Shown here: one piece after another, positions 59,132 to 64,000 of the stretch
How the letters are laid out: each line of letters starts with the position of its first letter
How positions within the stretch are numbered: the first letter of the stretch is position 1
Source of the DNA: an uncultured Lachnospiraceae bacterium
Lineage (GTDB): Bacteria > Bacillota > Clostridia > Lachnospirales > Lachnospiraceae
Assembly: GCA_910585465.1 (NCBI GenBank)
Contig: CAJUEW010000002.1
Coordinates: 186,001 to 250,000 of the forward strand
DNA length: 64,000 nucleotides
Reading direction: 5' to 3'
Program-made: the position numbers and the translations under genes
The notes under the pieces: generated by a model
What the model was told of the DNA's origin: nothing
Databases searched by the model: none
The model's input: only the letters and a program-made list of their open reading frames with translations

Positions 59132-60952
59132 ATGATGATCAAAAACAGTATCCGCCAGCTCTGGCGGATGAAGGAAAAAACTCTTTTGTTTCTTCTCCTG
59201 CTTTTTCTTGCCTCCGGTATGTGCAGCCTCGGCAGAGGTTTCTGGGTGATTAATAACCGGAATATCGCGAAATATGAGGATACTTTTATGACCATCGGAA
59301 CTGTGGAGCAAAAGGCATCCTCTGTGCAGGAGCTTCAGGACTGGAATGCGGAGACAAAGGAGTACCGGCTCTACAGACGTCCGATGTATCATGAATATAT
59401 TCCGGAATCTGTCCTGGATTTTGAAGGGGCGGACTATCTGTCCGGCCCTGAGAGGAGGGTTTGCTACGGTGCTTACTGTCCTGAATATGAGATGTACGGC
59501 TTAGGAATGAGTATGGGGTATATTATAGAGGCCACGCCTTTGGAGGACGTGGTTCCGGATCATCCGGTTCAGATGGAGGTGACAAAAGTTTTGTATGGCC
59601 CGGGCCTGATGGAGCATGTGAAGATTACCTTCTGTGATCACCGGAATCCGAAGCCGGAAACACTGTATAAAGGAAAAACTTATGTTATGAATCTGTCATT
59701 ATGGCCGGGACACGAAAGTGAGAAGGCATTTTCCGACGACTACGTGCAGGAATACAGGCCTTCCGGCGATCTGGTGTCAACACAGACGGATACTGACGGA
59801 AACCCAATGGAAAATACGGTTGGAGAAGAATATTTTTACGATGAAGTGACCGAAGGCTTTTATGAAACAGAAACAGGAAAAAGATGGATGAACCAGCTTG
59901 CCTGTATGGAATATCTGAGACATATTTTTCCGGTTTCAGCCACAGAGAATATTTATCTGATGATGGCATTTTACCGGGGAGATGTCTATATCAGCTCCGG
60001 ACGGGAATTTACGGAGGAGGAATACGCTCAGGGAAGCAATGTGTGCCTTGTGTCAGAGCAGTTTGCTAACAACAATGGGCTGGTGCTTGGGGATAGGGTG
60101 ACGCTGCCCTTAATAATGTCCAACTATAAAAAAAGTACCGGATGGGTATTTTCTTCATCGTCAGTGAAAATTGGATCATTGTTAAATGCAGAAGGAGAAA
60201 TTTATCAGCCGTTTGAAACCAATACCTATGAAATCGTAGGCATTTACGGAGGCATGAATGGAACCGGAGATGATTATGGTATGGGATATCAGGAAATCGT
60301 TGTTCCGCGCGGTTCCATCCGGAACAGCGATGAAAACAATATTATAGATTATGGCCCCATGAAAGGCTATACCACCTCCTTTCAGATTGAGAACGGAACC
60401 ATTGAGGAATATATGAAGAAGTGGGAAAAGCTTGGAATTGACGATATAGAGATCACATTTTATGACAAAGGCTACACGAGGCTTCGGGCAGGCATCGAAA
60501 ATATGAAAAATATTGCCCGGCTTCTGGTTGTTATGGGAACGGTTATGGTCCTGCTTGTGCTTGGATATTTTACCTGGCTTTTTATACTGAAGCAAAAGGA
60601 ACGGACTGCTGTTGAACGTTGTCTCGGATTTACCAGGCGGCAAAGCTTCTGGTCCCTGTTTTCAGGCATCCTTCTGCTCCTTTTGGCGGGAAGTATAAGC
60701 GGCTGCCTTGCCGGCGCGTTCCTGTCAGGAGAAATTTCCGGAAATACCGGAGAAAACAGCTATTATGATACCTCCTTCGGAAACAGTACGTCTGTAATCA
60801 TTACGGAAATACAAGAAGAGGGAGAGGATTTCTATCCGGCAGCCGCCGCAGCGGAGACCATGCTTGGGATTCTGCTTGCAGGCAGTGTCATCGCAGGAGC
60901 GGGAATTATATATAATCTTCGTCAGGAGCCTATGGAAATGCTGGGGAAATAA
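59132..60952 (+). CDS. ABC transporter permease, FtsX/MacB type
   Basis: A 606-residue permease with TM1 at about 14-34, a very large extracytoplasmic domain (about 40-455) and three C-terminal helices. 'ILKQKERTAVERCLGFTRRQ' before the second C-terminal helix is the FtsX-type coupling region. A small extracellular loop of Gly/Asn/Ser residues precedes the last helix. It is the partner of the HTH-permease and ATPase, separated by 10 bases from the ATPase gene. The substrate, perhaps a peptide antibiotic or lipoprotein, is unknown. No terminator is evident before the next promoter. Confidence 0.9.
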   Translation: MMIKNSIRQLWRMKEKTLLFLLLLFLASGMCSLGRGFWVINNRNIAKYEDTFMTIGTVEQKASSVQELQDWNAETKEYRLYRRPMYHEYIPESVLDFEGADYLSGPERRVCYGAYCPEYEMYGLGMSMGYIIEATPLEDVVPDHPVQMEVTKVLYGPGLMEHVKITFCDHRNPKPETLYKGKTYVMNLSLWPGHESEKAFSDDYVQEYRPSGDLVSTQTDTDGNPMENTVGEEYFYDEVTEGFYETETGKRWMNQLACMEYLRHIFPVSATENIYLMMAFYRGDVYISSGREFTEEEYAQGSNVCLVSEQFANNNGLVLGDRVTLPLIMSNYKKSTGWVFSSSSVKIGSLLNAEGEIYQPFETNTYEIVGIYGGMNGTGDDYGMGYQEIVVPRGSIRNSDENNIIDYGPMKGYTTSFQIENGTIEEYMKKWEKLGIDDIEITFYDKGYTRLRAGIENMKNIARLLVVMGTVMVLLVLGYFTWLFILKQKERTAVERCLGFTRRQSFWSLFSGILLLLLAGSISGCLAGAFLSGEISGNTGENSYYDTSFGNSTSVIITEIQEEGEDFYPAAAAAETMLGILLAGSVIAGAGIIYNLRQEPMEMLGK

Positions 60953-61020
60953 GAAAAAAAGGGTCTTTCCATGTGCTTTGTCCACTTGTCTGCATCCAGC
61001 TGCGCATTTTGAGGTTAGCC

Positions 61021-61049
61021 TTGTCAACTGGTAAAAAAGATGGTATGCT
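61021..61049 (+). promoter_or_regulatory. Promoter of the Nudix gene
   Basis: TTGTCA (61021-61026), a 17-base spacer and TATGCT (61044-61049) preceded by TGG. Confidence 0.65.
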
Positions 61050-61092
61050 ATACCTAGTCTATGAGACACACCAAACGACGGGAGGCATTGCA

Positions 61093-61539
61093 ATGATAGA
61101 AGCAACGAGCTGCGGCGGTGTGGTAATATTCCGGGGGAAGATTCTGCTTTTGTACAAAAATTACAAAAATAAGTACGAGGGCTGGGTGTTGCCGAAAGGA
61201 ACTGTAGAACCTGGCGAGGAATTTCCCGAGACAGCAATCCGGGAAGTCAGGGAAGAAACAGGAGTTGGTGCAACAATTGTGAAATACATTGGTAAGAGCC
61301 AGTACACCTTTAACGTCCCTGAAGATGTGGTGGAGAAAGATGTACATTGGTATCTGATGATGTCAGACAGTTATTACAGCAAGCCACAGCGTGAGGAATA
61401 CTTTATGGACTCCGGATACTATAAATTTCATGAGGCATATCATTTATTGAAATTTCCCAATGAAAAGCAGATTCTGGAGAAAGCATACAATGAATATATC
61501 GAGATGAAAAAGAGTAATCTTTGGGGAAATCATAAATAA
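61093..61539 (+). CDS. Nudix hydrolase
   Basis: A 148-residue Nudix hydrolase that cleaves a nucleoside diphosphate linked to another moiety. The Nudix box is complete: 'GTVEPGEEFPETAIREVREE' followed by 'TGV', with all catalytic Glu. The N-terminal 'CGGVVIFRGKILLLYKN' and 'GWVLPKG' are typical of small MutT/Ap4A-type enzymes. ATG 61093 follows GGGAGG at 8 bases and lies after the promoter; an earlier frame to 60973 is excluded by the promoter position. Substrate unknown. Confidence 0.9.
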   Translation: MIEATSCGGVVIFRGKILLLYKNYKNKYEGWVLPKGTVEPGEEFPETAIREVREETGVGATIVKYIGKSQYTFNVPEDVVEKDVHWYLMMSDSYYSKPQREEYFMDSGYYKFHEAYHLLKFPNEKQILEKAYNEYIEMKKSNLWGNHK

Positions 61540-61542
61540 AGG

Positions 61543-61573
61543 AAGAGGTTGTTGGCGACGACAGCCTCTTTTT
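61543..61573 (+). terminator. Rho-independent terminator after the Nudix gene
   Basis: AAGAGGTTGTTG (61543-61554) pairs with CGACAGCCTCTT (61559-61570) through 12 pairs, two G-U, with a GCGA (GNRA) tetraloop and a T-run. Confidence 0.75.
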
Positions 61574-61588
61574 AAAAAGAGGTAGGAT

Positions 61589-61918
61589 ATGAGATGGTAT
61601 CGGAATCTGTATCTGGGTCCGAATGCGGCCCAGAACATCTGGAGAATCCGGAAAAATGCGGCATCCGGAAAAATAATGGCAGGTGTATATTATATTACTC
61701 CCGCTTCGGCACAGCAAAACCTTCTGGATATTTTCCATAATGGGATGCTTTTGCAGCCTTTGTTTACAAGGCTTCAGTGCACGGATATCATCGGCGTGGC
61801 AGAGGGAAAGCAGGAGGCCGTCCGGCTGACTGAGGAAATTATCCGGGAAATCTACAGGAAAACAGGGAGCTTTGATATCCGATCTTATTTTAAAGAAGAA
61901 GACTTCATAAATGATTAG
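61589..61918 (+). CDS. Conserved small protein of unknown function
   Basis: A 109-residue soluble protein with no signal peptide or membrane segment that I do not recognise. It has a basic start ('MRWYRNLYLGPNAAQNIWRI'), a strand/helix pattern ('GKIMAGVYYITPASAQQNLL') and a C-terminal helix with 'TEEIIREIYRKTGSFDIRSY'. AGAGGTAGG precedes the ATG. The gene lies 18 bases before a DUF2953 gene and is probably in one operon with gerW, hinting at a sporulation-related or membrane-associated role. No function can be given. Confidence 0.75.
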   Translation: MRWYRNLYLGPNAAQNIWRIRKNAASGKIMAGVYYITPASAQQNLLDIFHNGMLLQPLFTRLQCTDIIGVAEGKQEAVRLTEEIIREIYRKTGSFDIRSYFKEEDFIND

Positions 61919-61936
61919 GAAATACGGGGAAATCGT

Positions 61937-62941
61937 ATGCTGCATATCATATTGTTAATTTTAAAAATATTGGGAATCATTTTTCTTATCATATTGGGTA
62001 TTCTGCTGCTGGTTCTGTACTCAGTTCTGTTTGTGGCAGCAGCATACCGGATACGGATTCAAAAGCAGGATGCATTCCGGATATCTGCGGATGCAGGCTG
62101 GCTGTTCCGGATTGTTACCATACATTTTTCCCTGGACGGAAAGGACGGATGGAAAAAGGAGCTTCAGATACGGCTGTTCGGTTTCCCGATCAAAAAGCCC
62201 TTTGAGGAGAAAAAACCGAAAAAACAAAAACGCAGGCGTTTAAAAAAGAACACAGTACCTGAAAATCCCCCGGTCTCGGCAGCTCCGGAACATGTTCCGG
62301 AGCCGGAGGAGGAAGTAAAAGAGCAGGATCCGTACAATTTGCCGGAGGATTTATCGGACCGCTTCCGGTCAGAGCCTGAACAGCCTGTCCGGCCTCCAGG
62401 GCAGAACGAAAGAGCCGGGCAGCAAAGAAGAGCAAAAAAGCAGCGGCACAGGCCTTCTCCCCTGAAAAAGCTTCAGACGTTTTTCCGAAAGCTCGTCTAT
62501 GCAAGCAAAGGTATTTGTGATAAAATAATGAAAATAAGGGAAAAAATTACGGAAGCGGGAGATACCATTCGCCGTCTGCTGCAGCGGAAAGACGCACTTT
62601 TAGAGTTCTGGAAACTTGAGGAGCACAGACGCGCCCGGGGAGCCGTTTTTAAAGAAGTACAGTATTTGTGGAAGAAATCCAGACCCAAAAAAATCCAGGG
62701 AAAAGTCACCTTCGGATTTCAGGACCCTTCCATAACCGGAATATGCCTTGGCGGTATGAGTATGTTGTATGCCTGGTATCCGGACAGGCTTGAATTAGCG
62801 CCGGATTTTGAGCAGGAAATTTGGGAAGGCGATATTCTGATGAGAGGAAAGGTACGGTTTTATGTGCTTGTCTGTATTCTGTGGAGAATTTACTTCAATC
62901 AGGATATTCGTCATATGTATGAACAGTGGAAACAATTATAG
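61937..62941 (+). CDS. DUF2953 membrane protein (YtfI-like)
   Basis: A 334-residue protein with a long hydrophobic N-terminus (about residues 2-36, likely one or two helices) and then a DUF2953-type domain split by a very charged, Lys/Glu/Pro-rich insertion (about 90-185). The C-terminal block 'ITGICLGGMSMLYAWYPDRL' is conserved in the family. In Bacilli and Clostridia the gene is paired with gerW (ytfI-ytfJ), as here with 9 bases between them. A germination or forespore-membrane role is likely by association. Confidence 0.85.
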   Translation: MLHIILLILKILGIIFLIILGILLLVLYSVLFVAAAYRIRIQKQDAFRISADAGWLFRIVTIHFSLDGKDGWKKELQIRLFGFPIKKPFEEKKPKKQKRRRLKKNTVPENPPVSAAPEHVPEPEEEVKEQDPYNLPEDLSDRFRSEPEQPVRPPGQNERAGQQRRAKKQRHRPSPLKKLQTFFRKLVYASKGICDKIMKIREKITEAGDTIRRLLQRKDALLEFWKLEEHRRARGAVFKEVQYLWKKSRPKKIQGKVTFGFQDPSITGICLGGMSMLYAWYPDRLELAPDFEQEIWEGDILMRGKVRFYVLVCILWRIYFNQDIRHMYEQWKQL

Positions 62942-62950
62942 GAGGTTCTT

Positions 62951-63352
62951 ATGAGCGAAAAAAATAATAATAGTTTTGATTCAACCGTTTCTTCTCTTTT
63001 TAAGGGAATGGACCATTTTATTTCCAGCAAAACAGTGGTAGGAGACGCTATTACGGTGGGAGACACCATTATTCTTCCTCTGGTGGATGTTTCTTTCGGA
63101 GTCGGCGCAGGCGCAAGCTCCAGCGACAGTAAGAACAACGGGGCAGGAGGACTGGGAGGTAAGATTTCTCCAAGTGCAGTGCTTGTGATTAAAGACGGCG
63201 ACATCCGTCTGGTCAATGTAAAAAATCAGGATGCAGTGACGAAGGTGCTGGATATGGTACCTGATTTTGTAAATAAATTTACCTCCGGCAGATCCGGCGG
63301 CAAATCAGATCCGGAAGTGGATAAGGCGGTAGATGATATTTTAAACTCTTAA
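62951..63352 (+). CDS. gerW: GerW (YtfJ) family sporulation protein
   Basis: A 133-residue GerW/YtfJ protein required for proper spore germination in Bacillus. The conserved core reads 'VGDAITVGDTIILPLVDVSF', 'GAGGLGGKISPSAVLVIKDG' and 'VDKAVDDILN', all diagnostic. Its length matches the family. AGGAGG is ideally placed upstream of ATG 62951. It completes the DUF2953-gerW pair and supports the view of a spore-forming host. Confidence 0.96.
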   Translation: MSEKNNNSFDSTVSSLFKGMDHFISSKTVVGDAITVGDTIILPLVDVSFGVGAGASSSDSKNNGAGGLGGKISPSAVLVIKDGDIRLVNVKNQDAVTKVLDMVPDFVNKFTSGRSGGKSDPEVDKAVDDILNS

Positions 63353-63403
63353 ATGCCTTTTAATTAAAAAAAATTCATCTTTTTCATGTAAAGATCTTGC
63401 TTT

Positions 63404-63409
63404 TATAAT
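63404..63409 (+). promoter_or_regulatory. Possible promoter just upstream of the leader hairpin
   Basis: TATAAT (63404-63409) would start transcription near 63416, immediately before the 16-bp hairpin. No good -35 is visible 17 bases upstream, so this is tentative. Confidence 0.3.
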
Positions 63410-63422
63410 AGAAAGACGTTAT

Positions 63423-63465
63423 GCTATAAGTGTATTTCACAGAAATACACTTATAGCGATTTTTT
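63423..63465 (+). terminator. Strong hairpin terminator after gerW, possible attenuator of the next gene
   Basis: GCTATAAGTGTATTTC (63423-63438) and GAAATACACTTATAGC (63442-63457) form a perfect 16-bp stem with a 3-nt loop, then GATTTTTT. It is 70 bases past the gerW stop and just downstream of a possible TATAAT, so it could also control the symporter gene. Confidence 0.85.
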
Positions 63466-63570
63466 ACGTCTCAGACGGACTGCGCAAGTTTCAAACGGCG
63501 CCGGAAATATGCAAAGCTCCGAGGGGGGATCGAGGGAGTCGCACTACAAAAAGGTATGGAGAAAAATACT

Positions 63571-64000
63571 ATGGAAAAGAAAAAACTGGGCCTTGTGCCG
63601 AAGCTTATCATCGCAATCATTCTTGGTATTTTAATCGGTCAGTTTCTTCCGGAAGGATTCTGCCGGGTAATTGTCACCGCATCAGGTTTGTTCAGCACAT
63701 TTTTAAAATTTATTATTCCTCTGATGATTGTTGCCTATGTTACTATGGGAATAGCAGATCTTAGTCAGGGCGCAGGCAGACTGCTTATCATTACTGTCTG
63801 TCTTGCTTACGGTTCCACCCTGATTGCGGGTTCCTGTTCTTATCTGGTGGCAGAAAGCCTGTTCCCAAGCTTTATGAGTCCGGAGGCAATGGAACAGATC
63901 GCCGCCACGGCTGATAATTCTCTGAGCTCTTATTTCAGTATTCAGCTTCAGCCGCTTTTGGACACGCTTTCTGCGGTTGCGCTGGCATTTGTTCTCGGAC
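63571..64000 (+). CDS. Dicarboxylate/amino acid:cation symporter, N-terminal part (cut by window end)
   Basis: The first 143 residues of a DAACS-family symporter, cut off by the end of the window. It begins 'MEKKKLGLVPKLIIAIILGI' with TM1, followed by 'GLFSTFLKFIIPLMIVAYVT' and 'GIADLSQGAGRL', family features that also appear in the member at 13746, although the two are clearly divergent. The ATG at 63571 has GGAG (63558-63561) at 9 bases; an in-frame ATG at 63556 has no spaced SD. The 105-base leader (63466-63570) is GC-richer than its surroundings and shows no known riboswitch. Confidence 0.88.
   Translation, partial: MEKKKLGLVPKLIIAIILGILIGQFLPEGFCRVIVTASGLFSTFLKFIIPLMIVAYVTMGIADLSQGAGRLLIITVCLAYGSTLIAGSCSYLVAESLFPSFMSPEAMEQIAATADNSLSSYFSIQLQPLLDTLSAVALAFVLG

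Noticed and set aside
63466..63570. A known riboswitch ahead of the symporter
   Set aside because: No conserved core of any riboswitch class I know could be found; left as an unexplained leader.
1..64000. tRNA, rRNA, insertion sequences, integrases or attachment sites
   Set aside because: None was recognised on either strand; gene order is that of an ordinary chromosome segment.

Overview
The window looks like a chromosomal segment of an anaerobic, endospore-forming Firmicute of the class Clostridia, most likely family Lachnospiraceae. This is inferred from the combination of an Rnf complex, a biotin-dependent Na+-pumping decarboxylase-type operon, a probable Re-citrate synthase, sporulation genes (spoIVA, gerW, CotH-like, DacF-like, a clostridial S8 protease), strong AGGAGG ribosome binding sites and moderate GC content. 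The species cannot be fixed from the sequence alone. Nearly all genes are on the + strand. I saw no tRNA, rRNA, CRISPR array, insertion sequence or prophage.

Layout. 1-2.3 kb: the end of a TPR protein and a subtilisin-like protease. 2.3-5.7 kb: citrate synthase (probable Re type), GntR regulator and isocitrate dehydrogenase behind one promoter with GTATAC operator sites. 5.8-8.6 kb: spoIVA, a metallo-beta-lactamase-fold hydrolase and rnhA. 8.6-9.9 kb (-): a lipoprotein deacetylase. 10.1-15 kb: alaS, rpsU, a DUF212 protein and a dicarboxylate/amino-acid symporter. 15-21.3 kb: CotH-like protein, a D-Ala-D-Ala carboxypeptidase, a phosphoesterase, scpA, scpB and a second carboxypeptidase. 21.3-27.7 kb: AraC regulator (-) divergent from a sugar ABC importer and a GH36 alpha-galactosidase. 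27.8-30.3 kb (-): a two-gene operon of a ParB-like/BMP fusion protein and a phosphoesterase. 30.5-35.8 kb: a five-gene carboxyltransferase/Na+ pump operon. 35.9-39.7 kb: a flavoprotein, cmk, ispH and an S1-domain protein. 39.8-44.8 kb: rnfCDGEAB. 44.9-48.3 kb: chemoreceptor, apbE (-) and a NusG-domain-II membrane protein. 48.3-55.6 kb: ruvA, ruvB, zapA, a U32 peptidase, and a SEDS/class B PBP pair. 55.6-61 kb: a lipoprotein and a three-gene ABC cassette whose first permease carries an N-terminal DNA-binding domain. 61-64 kb: Nudix hydrolase, a small unknown protein, DUF2953 protein, gerW, and the start of a second symporter.

How it fits together. Energy metabolism dominates the middle. The 30.5-35.8 kb operon encodes homologues of all three parts of a biotin transcarboxylase together with the membrane beta subunit of a Na+-translocating decarboxylase, and Rnf couples ferredoxin/NAD+ redox chemistry to an ion gradient. 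ApbE would supply the covalent FMN of RnfG and RnfD. Citrate synthase plus isocitrate dehydrogenase suggests an oxidative route towards 2-oxoglutarate, although no aconitase gene is present here.

The strongest candidates for undescribed biology are the helix-turn-helix/FtsX-type permease fusion with its ABC cassette (56.7-61 kb), the cytosolic ParB-like/BMP fusion coupled to a phosphoesterase (27.8-30.3 kb), and the hybrid transcarboxylase/Na+ pump operon (30.5-35.8 kb).
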